DNA of 6,888 nt from assembly GCA_902782895.1 (NCBI GenBank), contig CACZPA010000248.1, positions 1 to 6,888 on the forward strand, given 5' to 3'. The notes beneath the pieces are model-generated. The model had not been told where the DNA came from and searched no databases. It saw only the letters and a program-made list of their open reading frames with translations. Of the stretch, positions 1 through 6,001 are shown piece after piece (the stretch's first letter is position 1; the number at the start of each line of letters is the position of its first letter). The translations under genes were made by a program, and so were the position numbers. The stretch comes from an uncultured Eubacteriales bacterium. Lineage in GTDB: Bacteria > Bacillota > Clostridia > Lachnospirales > Bianqueaceae.

Positions 1-1331
1 CCGATCATCCTGTAGTAATAGATGATCACGAAGAGGGCCGCAAAGCCCCAGCCGACGGGGAATCCTACATAGACAAAGCGGATATCATGCCAGAGTGACA
101 TCGTAATGCCGAGGAAAACCTGCCGGCAGACGATCATTCCGAAGATCGAGAAGAGCATGACCTGACGGGACTTGCCGAAACCGCGGACAACATTGGCGAA
201 GATCGCGTTTGCGGACTGGAACACATAGAGCGGAAGGATAACGTGGATCATCGCGACACCGTACTGGATCGCGTCCGCGTCCGATGTGAAGATCCGGATC
301 GAAGCAGGTGCGAAGATGTAGACCGGAACGCCTAACAGAACAATGGAAGAAAGGGAGAGCAGCATGCAGACACGGACGGTGCCAAGAGCGCGGTCTGTTT
401 TCTTCGCGCCAAGGTTCTGGCTTGCGTAAGTCGTGGCAGCCAGTCCGATGGACTGGGAAATAATGCCGATGAATTTGTCGATTTTCTTCGCGGCGCCGAC
501 ACCGGCCATCGCGGAAGAGCCGAACAGGTTGATATAACGCTGGACGAACAGATTGGAAATCGAGATCAGACTGGACTGGATCGCGGCGGGGATTCCCAGA
601 TCGATGATCTGACCGAGATACTTCTTCTGAATCTTCAGATCTCGCGGAATGAACCTGTAGACGTCCTTGGTCCGCAGCATATTGCGGAAGATCAGGAAGC
701 AGGAGAGCAGCTGGGACAGAATCGTCGCAGCAGCGGCTCCGATAACGCCCATCTTGAATACGGCGACGAAAAGCGTGTCCAGAAGGATATTGACGATACT
801 AGTAATGATCAGATAGTACAGGGGGCTGCGGGAATCGCCTACAGCGCGCAGCACGCCGGAAGCGACATTATAGATAGCCGTGAAAAGGATTCCGATCAGA
901 TAGATCCGCAGATAGTCGGTAGCTTCCTTTAACACATCCTCCGGGCAGGCAACGATCTTCAGGAGAACTGGCGTCAGGAGTACTCCGCCAAGCGCTAATA
1001 CGACACCGATCGCAAAGGCAAAGGCCAGAGCGGTATGGATCGCGCCGTGCAGATCGTCGTAGTTTTTCGCTCCGAAATACCGGGCGAAGAGGACGCCGGA
1101 TCCTGTCGAGAAGCCGGTGAAGAAGCCGGTCAGCAGCATCGAGATATCCGAACAGGAGGATACGGCGGCCAGGGCGGTCTTGCCGACATAATTGCCGACA
1201 ATGATGGAGTCGACGCTGTTGTACAGGTTCTGGAAGACCTGCCCCAGCAGGATCGGCAGCGCGAAAGAAATGATCAGACGATACGGATTGCCTTCGGTCA
1301 GATCGGTTGTTCTGGAATGATGGAGTGCCAC
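1..1331 (-). CDS. MATE-family multidrug efflux transporter (C-terminus cut off by window edge)
   Basis: This is an inner-membrane antiporter that exports drugs or toxic metabolites in exchange for H+ or Na+. Reading the minus strand from a GTG at 1331-1329 gives 443 open residues with no stop; the frame leaves the window at base 1. MATE proteins are usually about 445-460 residues, so only a short tail is missing. The sequence is hydrophobic throughout. It has the MATE N-terminal signature LPILLGQVFQNLYNSVDSII (residues 25-44) followed by VGNYVG, then TGFSTGSGVLFARYFGAKN (72-90) at the end of TM2, and GVLRAVGDSRSP (159-170), which is typical of the family. The second half repeats the fold, starting near GIPAAIQSSL (246-255), with ASQNLGAKK at 303-311. 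AAAGGAA (1337-1343) lies 5 nt before the GTG, and no better in-frame ATG is upstream. The substrate cannot be predicted. The gene is divergent from the LCP gene. Confidence 0.93.
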   Translation of the reverse strand, partial: MALHHSRTTDLTEGNPYRLIISFALPILLGQVFQNLYNSVDSIIVGNYVGKTALAAVSSCSDISMLLTGFFTGFSTGSGVLFARYFGAKNYDDLHGAIHTALAFAFAIGVVLALGGVLLTPVLLKIVACPEDVLKEATDYLRIYLIGILFTAIYNVASGVLRAVGDSRSPLYYLIITSIVNILLDTLFVAVFKMGVIGAAAATILSQLLSCFLIFRNMLRTKDVYRFIPRDLKIQKKYLGQIIDLGIPAAIQSSLISISNLFVQRYINLFGSSAMAGVGAAKKIDKFIGIISQSIGLAATTYASQNLGAKKTDRALGTVRVCMLLSLSSIVLLGVPVYIFAPASIRIFTSDADAIQYGVAMIHVILPLYVFQSANAIFANVVRGFGKSRQVMLFSIFGMIVCRQVFLGITMSLWHDIRFVYVGFPVGWGFAALFVIIYYYRMI

Positions 1332-1336
1332 GGATA

Positions 1337-1343
1337 TTCCTTT
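1337..1343 (-). promoter_or_regulatory. Ribosome binding site that fixes the GTG start of the MATE gene
   Basis: On the minus strand AAAGGAA ends 5 nt before the GTG at 1331. The upstream ATG at 1365 is in another reading frame, so this site supports the non-ATG start. Confidence 0.65.
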
Positions 1344-1412
1344 CTATGAGCGGAAAACGGCTCAATATAATGGTTTAAAATCATAAGCTGTCTTATTAAT
1401 AGAACAAGTACC

Positions 1413-1440
1413 ATTATAGCAGACTTGCCGGAAAATGCAA
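1413..1440 (-). promoter_or_regulatory. Sigma-A type promoter for the MATE gene
   Basis: On the minus strand, TTGCAT (1440-1435) is followed after 16 nt by a perfect TATAAT (1418-1413). Transcription should begin near 1406, giving a leader of about 75 nt. The -35 hexamer lies inside the left arm of an 11-bp inverted repeat whose right arm carries the -35 of the divergent LCP promoter, so a repeat-binding factor could affect both genes. Confidence 0.75.
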
Positions 1441-1468
1441 CAGCAATATAAATCGGGTGTTGCATTTT
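1432..1468. repeat. 11-bp perfect inverted repeat between the MATE and LCP promoters
   Basis: The left arm AAAATGCAACA (1432-1442) and right arm TGTTGCATTTT (1458-1468) are exact reverse complements separated by 15 nt, with arm centres 26 bp apart. Each arm contains the TTGCAT -35 hexamer of one of the two divergent promoters. The match extends 5 bases beyond the hexamers (TGT-side and TTTT-side bases), more than promoter similarity alone requires. This suggests an operator or a shared upstream activating site, but no regulator gene for it is in view. Confidence 0.7.
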
Positions 1469-1488
1469 GACCGCAAATCATATATAAT
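1460..1488 (+). promoter_or_regulatory. Sigma-A type promoter for the LCP gene
   Basis: TTGCAT (1460-1465), a 17-nt spacer and a perfect TATAAT (1483-1488) make a strong housekeeping promoter. The expected transcription start is near 1495, leaving a leader of about 38 nt before the ATG at 1534. Confidence 0.78.
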
Positions 1489-1520
1489 TATTCCTTGAAA
1501 TGCACGATTCTTTTTTTGGA

Positions 1521-1527
1521 AAAGGAG
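1521..1527 (+). promoter_or_regulatory. Ribosome binding site that decides the LCP start
   Basis: AAAGGAG lies 6 nt before the ATG at 1534. An in-frame TTG at 1495 would extend the protein by 13 residues, but it coincides with the predicted transcription start and has no ribosome binding site, so the ATG is preferred. Confidence 0.8.
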
Positions 1528-1533
1528 TTTCTT

Positions 1534-2553
1534 ATGGCTAAGCCAAAGAAGAGATCGGGCGGAGCTACGGCTGCGATCGTGATCTTATCGATTCTTTTGT
1601 GTTTTGTGATCATTGCCCTTGCCGGGATCGGATATATTTATTTCCGGCTGAACGGGATCAAGGATATCAATAAGCTGCTTCCCGGAGGTTCCAATTCCGT
1701 GGAGGAGAATTTTGAAAAAGACAGTATCGTGGATCCCGGGTCGGCAGTCTATGTCGAGGGTAGCGATATCTCATGGCCGGACGTGATTTCGGAAGATAAG
1801 GTGGATGATGAATGGGTCTATGAGGATTCAAATATCATCAATATCATGTTCATCGGTATCGATACCGGCAGTTATGTGGGACGCTCGGACGCGATGCTGC
1901 TTTTCTCTCTGAACAAGACGACCAAGGAAGTAACGATGACGTCCTTCATGCGGGATATGTATGTGCAAATCGCGGACGGATACAGCCCCAATAAGCTGAA
2001 CGCGGCGTATGCGTTCGGCGGGACGGATCTCATGGACAAGACTTACCTGCTGAACTTCGGCGTTAAGATCGACGGACACGTGCTCGTTGATTTTGAGAGC
2101 TTCCCGGCTGTTATCGACGCCTTAGGCGGAGTGGATATCACACTGACCGACGCGGAGGCATGGGTGATCGGTTACAGCGGCAGCGGGACATATCATCTGG
2201 ACGGTGCCGACGCGCTCAAATACGCGAGGATCCGTAAGATCGACAGCGATTTCTCCCGGACCAGCCGTCAGAGGACCGTGCTGAACGCGATTTTTGAGAA
2301 ATATCACAACCTGAGCTCCGGCGAGCTTCTCAGCGTGGCCAATAAGGTGCTTGATCTTGTCTATACGGATATGGACGCGGCCAGACTCCTCTCGATCGGA
2401 AGTGATTTCATGGGTGTACAGTCCATCAAGCAGCTTCGCTTCCCCGGAAACGACGAATACTATGACGCGATCATCGATGAGATGATGGTCCTGGTACCGG
2501 ATCTCGAGATGATCCACGAGCGGATCGGCAGCGAGATATACGGCATAAACTGA
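1534..2553 (+). CDS. LytR-CpsA-Psr (LCP) family cell-wall glycopolymer transferase
   Basis: A 339-residue membrane-anchored protein of the LCP family. These enzymes transfer undecaprenyl-pyrophosphate-linked glycopolymers (teichoic acids, capsule, other wall glycans) onto peptidoglycan at the outer face of the membrane. A basic N-terminus (MAKPKKR) and one transmembrane segment (about 13-38) place the rest outside. A low-complexity linker (about 40-100) leads to the LCP domain from about 102. Visible signatures are NIMFIGID (103-110), GRSDAM (116-121) with R117 and D119, SFMRDMYV (137-144) with R140, the NKLNAAYA stretch (153-160), ALGGVDIT (196-203), and the phosphate-binding arginine-rich block YARIRKIDSDFSRTSRQR (230-247). 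The conserved Arg and Asp residues of the family all appear present, so the enzyme should be active. The C-terminus is short and has no LytR_C domain. The gene appears monocistronic, with its own promoter and terminator. Which polymer it attaches cannot be told. Confidence 0.93.
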   Translation: MAKPKKRSGGATAAIVILSILLCFVIIALAGIGYIYFRLNGIKDINKLLPGGSNSVEENFEKDSIVDPGSAVYVEGSDISWPDVISEDKVDDEWVYEDSNIINIMFIGIDTGSYVGRSDAMLLFSLNKTTKEVTMTSFMRDMYVQIADGYSPNKLNAAYAFGGTDLMDKTYLLNFGVKIDGHVLVDFESFPAVIDALGGVDITLTDAEAWVIGYSGSGTYHLDGADALKYARIRKIDSDFSRTSRQRTVLNAIFEKYHNLSSGELLSVANKVLDLVYTDMDAARLLSIGSDFMGVQSIKQLRFPGNDEYYDAIIDEMMVLVPDLEMIHERIGSEIYGIN

Positions 2554-2583
2554 ATTCATTCGAAGAATATCCGGAACATCAAA

Positions 2584-2630
2584 AACACCCCTGTGGAGAC
2601 GAAAAAAAGTCTTCACAGGGGTGTTCTTTT
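2584..2630. terminator. Bidirectional rho-independent terminator
   Basis: The arms at 2584-2600 and 2609-2625 form a 17-bp stem with a single G-U wobble around an 8-nt loop (GAAAAAAA). On the plus strand the stem is followed by TTCTTTT-type sequence ending at 2630, which ends the LCP transcript. On the minus strand it is followed by TTTTT, which can end the converging LysR transcript. It sits 30 bp after the LCP stop and about 70 bp beyond the LysR stop. Confidence 0.9.
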
Positions 2631-2694
2631 GCGGAAAGTACATACGGACAAGTGCCCGTAGATAAGCGTCGGCGGCTGACGGCGGCTCATTATC

Positions 2695-2708
2695 CGGTCA
2701 GCTGACCG
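2695..2708. repeat. 14-bp perfect palindrome across the LysR stop codon
   Basis: CGGTCAGCTGACCG reads the same on both strands and includes the LysR TGA stop (2700-2698). Just outside it, GGCGGCT is repeated directly at 2671-2677 and 2681-2687. The rest of 2631-2694 shows no gene. It could be an mRNA hairpin, a protein site or chance. Confidence 0.5.
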
Positions 2709-3588
2709 TCTCGCGGTAGAGCTGGACGATTTCCTGCAGAATCCGGATCTGCGTGTAATCTTTATGATAAACAATATTGGTTTCCCGCATCATGCTCAGG
2801 TTTTCGATGGGCAGGACCGTGATTTTGCCCTTGCGGAGCTCGTCCATACAGGCGCTGCGAGGCAGGATCGATACGCCGAGGCCTTTACGGATCAGATCTT
2901 TAATCGTGGAGATATTATCCACTTCAAGCATGATGTTGAAATCCTCGATATCTTCATTGCAGCTGGTGAGCGTCGCCTCGAACTGCTGACGTGTGGCGGA
3001 AGCGGCAGAGCGGAGGATCATCTGCTCTTTTTTTAATTCACCCAATGTGATCATGGAATGGGAGGCCAGAGGATTCTCGTTACAAAGTACGCAGACCAGA
3101 TAATCCGTATCCAGCATCAGGTAGTTGAGCTGATCATTCTGCCGCCGACCCTCCACAATGGCAATGTCAAGCTCATAATTCTCCATCATATCATAAAGAT
3201 TTTTTATGGTATCCGTTATGATGCTAATACTGATCTGTGAGTGAAGATTGCTGTACTGAGCCAGGACTTCTGTGATGATATTGCTCTCCGCGGTATGGGT
3301 GATGCCGATCCGCAGATGCGTATGACGGCGGTGTTCGTCTTTGATCTCCTCCATCAGGCGGTCCTGCAGAGCCTTAAGCCGGCGCGCGTAACGCAGCGCG
3401 ATTTCGCCTTCAGCCGTGAGGCGCAGCTCGCCTTTATTCCGCAAGAAAAGCTTCGCGTTCAGTTCTTTTTCCAGCTGGCTGATATGGTGGCTTACCGCCG
3501 GCTGTGTCAGATTCAGCTTCTCAGCTGCGCGGGTATAATTGCGGGTCTCCGCCACTTCCAGCAGGGTTTCCAGTTTTGTATCCAGCAT
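2698..3588 (-). CDS. LysR-type transcriptional regulator
   Basis: A 296-residue cytoplasmic DNA-binding regulator of the LysR family; the length is normal. The N-terminal winged helix-turn-helix covers about 3-62, with the classic stretch AAEKLNLTQPAVSHHISQLE (21-40) and then the wing KELNAKLFLR (41-50). A linker helix spans about 62-88. The periplasmic-binding-protein-like effector domain runs from about 91 to the end, including an LRSAASATR segment (192-200) where the family usually places a Ser/Thr ligand-binding loop, and GLGVSILPR (236-244), the usual end-of-domain motif. AGGAGG (3594-3599) lies 5 nt before the ATG. The gene is divergent from the antiporter-MgtC operon across a promoter region of about 130 bp, the standard layout for a LysR regulator that controls its neighbour and itself. 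The inducer is not predictable. Specific subfamily names such as CysL or YeiE would be guesses. Confidence 0.94.
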   Translation of the reverse strand: MLDTKLETLLEVAETRNYTRAAEKLNLTQPAVSHHISQLEKELNAKLFLRNKGELRLTAEGEIALRYARRLKALQDRLMEEIKDEHRRHTHLRIGITHTAESNIITEVLAQYSNLHSQISISIITDTIKNLYDMMENYELDIAIVEGRRQNDQLNYLMLDTDYLVCVLCNENPLASHSMITLGELKKEQMILRSAASATRQQFEATLTSCNEDIEDFNIMLEVDNISTIKDLIRKGLGVSILPRSACMDELRKGKITVLPIENLSMMRETNIVYHKDYTQIRILQEIVQLYRETVS

Positions 3589-3630
3589 AGCGGCCTCCTA
3601 TTATATAAATTTAGGGAACCAAAACAAAAC

Positions 3631-3645
3631 ATAATTTGCTTTTAT
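3631..3645. promoter_or_regulatory. Candidate LysR box (T-N11-A dyad)
   Basis: ATAATTTGCTTTTAT has the form ATAA-N7-TTAT, with T3632 and A3644 in the T-N11-A spacing that LysR-type proteins recognise. It overlaps the plus-strand -35 region and lies just downstream of the predicted LysR start, a position fitting repression. AT-rich DNA produces such matches by chance, so this is tentative. Confidence 0.4.
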
Positions 3646-3664
3646 TACCGCCTTATTATAATAT
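3636..3664 (+). promoter_or_regulatory. Promoter for the antiporter-MgtC operon
   Basis: TTGCTT (3636-3641) is followed by TATAAT at 3657-3662 with a 15-nt spacer, or by the alternative TAATAT at 3659-3664 with a 17-nt spacer. The suboptimal geometry suits a promoter that needs an activator. Transcription would begin near 3669, about 50 nt before the start codon. The -10 box overlaps that of the LysR promoter on the other strand. Confidence 0.55.
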
Positions 3665-3683
3665 GTTAGCATTATAAAAGCAA
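3655..3683 (-). promoter_or_regulatory. Promoter for the LysR gene
   Basis: On the minus strand, TTGCTT (3683-3678), a 17-nt spacer and a perfect TATAAT (3660-3655) form a good sigma-A promoter. The expected start is near 3648, with a leader of about 60 nt. It fully overlaps the plus-strand promoter. Confidence 0.65.
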
Positions 3684-3720
3684 GTCCAGCAAAACAATTT
3701 ACCGGGAAGGAAGATGTGCT

Positions 3721-5163
3721 ATGCAGCCCTTATATCAGCTGTTAGGGGTGGAATCCCCTTCCGCTATTGCCATTATATCTTTATCGTTGATGCTGATCGG
3801 CGGATTTCTGGTGACAAGAATAACCAAACGCCTGCGTCTGCCCAACGTCACCGCTTATATCGTGACAGGTATTTTGCTGGGACCGTTCTGCCTGAATCAG
3901 ATTCCACATTCTTTTATAGAACATACGGATTTCCTGCCGGATATCGCTCTGGCCTTCATCGCGTTCAGCACCGGAGAATTCTTCCGCTTCGGAACGCTGC
4001 GTAAGAACGGCTTGCGTGTTGTGATTATTACGGTACTGGAAGCCTGTCTGGCATCTGTTCTTATCTTTATTCTGACTTATGGGATACTGCATCTGTCGCT
4101 CGCTTTTTCCATCGTGCTCGCGGCGCTGGCCGCAGCGACCGCTCCGGCCTCCACGATGATGACGATCCGACAGACCGGTTCAAAAGGCGATTTCGTGGAC
4201 ACGCTGCTGCAGATCGTGGCGCTTGACGACATCGTCGGCCTCGTTGCATACAGCATCGCGATCTCGATCGCACTGGCATCCCTGTCCGGAGAAAGCTTCC
4301 ATGTGATGAATATCCTGATCCCGCTGCTCAAAAACATGCTGGTTCTGGTGCTGGGAGCGGGCTTTGGCTGGCTGCTTAAGCTCCTGCTGGGCCGCAAACA
4401 TACAACGGATAACCGCCTGATTATTGCTCTGGCAATGCTGCTGACATTCTGCGGGATCTGCACGGCGCTGGATGTCTCGCCGCTTCTCGGATGCATGTCC
4501 ATGTCCACACTCTATATCAATCTGACGGATGATGACAAGCTTTTCAAACAGCTGAACTACTTCAGCCCGCCTATTCTGCTGTTGTTCTTTGTCCGCTCCG
4601 GCATCAGCTTTGATCTGAATGCATTGCTGCGGCCGGCGGGGCAGCTCGGCCGGATTCCGCTGATCGTGATCGGTATCCTGTATTTCTTTGTCCGAATCCT
4701 GGGAAAATATCTCGGTGCCTGGCTTGGCTGCCTCTGGGTCGGAAAACCTCCGGCGACACGCCGTTATCTCGGGCTTGCCTTGATCCCGCAGGCGGGTGTA
4801 GCGATCGGACTGGCCGCGATGGGTGCGCGTGTTCTGGGCGGTGAAGCCGGGAACGCGCTGCAGACAATCATTCTTTCTTCGAGCATTCTGTATGAGCTGG
4901 TCGGCCCCGGATGCGCCAAGCTCGCGTTATTCCTTTCGCATTCTTATTCCAATAAGCTGGAGGATGTAGTGCCGGAAGAAGCACTTGCGCCTTCTCCGGT
5001 TCCGAAGACGACGTTGGAGCTCCTGATCGAACGCATTCACGCGATACAGAATACAATACCGCAGCACGCGGTGAACGAAGACGAAGCGGCATTTACGGAA
5101 GCGGCGGAAGAGCAGTTTGCCGCGATGCAGAGGCGCAGACCTCAATCTATGTTCTGGAGGTAA
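3721..5163 (+). CDS. CPA2-type cation:proton antiporter
   Basis: A 480-residue polytopic membrane protein of the monovalent cation:proton antiporter-2 (Na+/H+ exchanger) family, exchanging Na+ or K+ for H+ across the membrane. About 12 hydrophobic segments fill residues 13-405. The N-terminal part has RLRLPNVTAYIVTGILLGPF (37-56), the family's usual second-helix motif. ATAPASTMMTIRQTG (139-153) is the unwound-helix region, and ALDDIVGL (167-174) supplies the paired aspartates D169-D170 expected in electrogenic CPA2 exchangers. RILGKYLG (325-332) offers the conserved basic residue (K329) of the later core helix. The C-terminal tail (about 405-480) is hydrophilic and lacks an RCK/TrkA-N domain, so it is not a KefB/KefC-type gated channel-exchanger. 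AAGGAAG (3707-3713) precedes the ATG by 7 nt; an ATG at 3714 is out of frame. It is first in an operon with the MgtC-family gene and divergent from the LysR gene. Ion preference is unknown. Confidence 0.92.
   Translation: MQPLYQLLGVESPSAIAIISLSLMLIGGFLVTRITKRLRLPNVTAYIVTGILLGPFCLNQIPHSFIEHTDFLPDIALAFIAFSTGEFFRFGTLRKNGLRVVIITVLEACLASVLIFILTYGILHLSLAFSIVLAALAAATAPASTMMTIRQTGSKGDFVDTLLQIVALDDIVGLVAYSIAISIALASLSGESFHVMNILIPLLKNMLVLVLGAGFGWLLKLLLGRKHTTDNRLIIALAMLLTFCGICTALDVSPLLGCMSMSTLYINLTDDDKLFKQLNYFSPPILLLFFVRSGISFDLNALLRPAGQLGRIPLIVIGILYFFVRILGKYLGAWLGCLWVGKPPATRRYLGLALIPQAGVAIGLAAMGARVLGGEAGNALQTIILSSSILYELVGPGCAKLALFLSHSYSNKLEDVVPEEALAPSPVPKTTLELLIERIHAIQNTIPQHAVNEDEAAFTEAAEEQFAAMQRRRPQSMFWR
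5156..5160 (+). promoter_or_regulatory. Ribosome binding site inside the end of the antiporter gene
   Basis: GGAGG lies in the last two sense codons of the antiporter, 9 nt before the MgtC-family ATG at 5170. The antiporter stop codon and the downstream start are 6 nt apart, so the two are probably translated in a coupled way. Confidence 0.7.
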
Positions 5164-5169
5164 GGAAAA

Positions 5170-5895
5170 ATGACGATTTATGATCCGATCGCGTCCCTTC
5201 TGGGACCATGGTCCACGGAGCTTCATTGGTATACGATTCTTCTGCGGATCACACTGTCTGTTCTTCTGTCTGCAGTCATCGGCTGGGAACGCTCCAGCAA
5301 AAGGCACTCGGCCGGTCTGCGCACCTTTATTCTGGTGTCTTTGACTACAACGCTGACCATGCTTTTAGACCAGTTCCTGGCCGTTCAGATGGGACAGCCG
5401 CTTTTCGTGCTCTCCGGAGCGGCGATCATCGCAGCGTCCATCATCAGTATTCATTCGATCCTTTTCAGCTCCCGCAGTCAGATCAAAGGACTGACTACGA
5501 CAGCCGCGCTCTGGAGCATGGGACTGATCGGGCTGGCCAGCGGCGCGGGCTTTTATACGATCATGTGCTTCGGCTTTGTAGCGGTATACTGCGTTCTGTC
5601 CGTTTTTCCGGCGCTGGAGATCTCGCTAAAGGATCACTCCAATCATTTTGAGATCCATCTGGAGCTGACAAACAGCAGTTATCTCAAGGATTTCATCACG
5701 GTGATCCGCAAGCTTGGTCTGATCATCGATGATATCGAGTTCAACACCGCTTATACCGGATCCGGCTTAAGTGTCTATACAATCGCGCTGAGTATTCAGA
5801 ATAAAGATCTGAAGCAGTATAAAACCCATGCGGAGATCATCGAAGCACTGTCTACGTTGGAGTATATCTACCACATCGAAGAGATCAAGATGTAA
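5170..5895 (+). CDS. MgtC/SapB-family membrane protein with C-terminal ACT-like domain
   Basis: A 241-residue membrane protein of the MgtC/SapB family. Family members are linked to growth at low Mg2+, acid tolerance and intracellular survival; Salmonella MgtC inhibits the F-type ATP synthase. Family signatures are RITLSVLLSAVIGWERSSK (26-44) containing GWER, AGLRT (48-52), and KGLTTTAALWSMGLIGLASG (107-126). About four to five membrane segments cover residues 20-150. The cytosolic C-terminal part (about 158-240) alternates strands and helices like the ACT-type domain seen in MgtC proteins. Oddly, the usual glycine-rich GFLGAG-type stretch before the GLTT motif is replaced by SGAAIIAASIISIHSI (82-97), so this copy is divergent in the membrane core. 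It is second in the operon, 6 nt after the antiporter, implying joint control by the LysR regulator. No clear intrinsic terminator follows it. Confidence 0.88.
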   Translation: MTIYDPIASLLGPWSTELHWYTILLRITLSVLLSAVIGWERSSKRHSAGLRTFILVSLTTTLTMLLDQFLAVQMGQPLFVLSGAAIIAASIISIHSILFSSRSQIKGLTTTAALWSMGLIGLASGAGFYTIMCFGFVAVYCVLSVFPALEISLKDHSNHFEIHLELTNSSYLKDFITVIRKLGLIIDDIEFNTAYTGSGLSVYTIALSIQNKDLKQYKTHAEIIEALSTLEYIYHIEEIKM

Positions 5896-5941
5896 GAGTT
5901 CACGGCGGCCGGATTTCCGCGGGAATTCATCTGACAGTTGA

Positions 5942-5970
5942 ATGACAGCCGTTATGGCACATGTTATAAT
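5942..5970 (+). promoter_or_regulatory. Extended -10 promoter for the downstream 213-residue gene
   Basis: ATGACA (5942-5947), one mismatch from TTGACA, is followed after 17 nt by a perfect TATAAT (5965-5970) preceded by TG at 5962-5963, an extended -10. Transcription should start near 5977, about 25 nt before the ATG. TGACAG occurs twice, at 5932-5937 and 5943-5948, 11 bp apart or about one helical turn, which might be a tandem protein site. Confidence 0.75.
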
Positions 5971-5987
5971 CCCGACAGTGAAAAAAC

Positions 5988-5995
5988 AAGGAGGG
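5988..5995 (+). promoter_or_regulatory. Ribosome binding site that decides the start at 6002
   Basis: AAGGAGGG, nearly full complementarity to the 16S rRNA tail, lies 6 nt before the ATG at 6002. The upstream in-frame ATG at 5942 lies in the promoter and is rejected. Confidence 0.85.
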
Positions 5996-6001
5996 ATTAA
6001 G

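Larger units (their letters stand above)
3636..3683. repeat. Nested inverted repeats in the LysR-antiporter intergenic region
   Basis: The outer arms TTGCTTTTAT (3636-3645) and ATAAAAGCAA (3674-3683) are exact reverse complements 28 nt apart. An inner 10-bp perfect palindrome TATTATAATA (3654-3663) sits within 1 bp of the same centre. The outer arms carry the two -35 hexamers and the inner palindrome carries both -10 hexamers. Confidence 0.7.

Noticed and set aside
868..1365. 165-residue open frame on the minus strand beginning at an ATG at 1365
   Set aside because: It is an Arg/Pro-rich out-of-frame reading of the MATE gene, which has an unmistakable family signature in the correct frame.
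1495..1533. Upstream TTG start for the LCP gene, adding 13 residues
   Set aside because: It coincides with the predicted transcription start and has no ribosome binding site, whereas the ATG at 1534 has AAAGGAG at 6 nt and gives the normal basic N-terminus before the membrane anchor.
2122..2643. 173-residue open frame antisense to the LCP gene
   Set aside because: It runs through the terminator hairpin and opposite the conserved LCP domain, has no ribosome binding site and resembles no protein family I recognise.
5896..5931. GC-rich stretch after the MgtC-family gene as a terminator
   Set aside because: It has only weak 4-bp arms and no T-run, so intrinsic termination is not supported.
5942..6001. 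Upstream ATG extending the unknown 213-residue protein by 20 residues
   Set aside because: It begins at the -35 box and precedes the likely transcription start; the ATG at 6002 has a near-perfect ribosome binding site.
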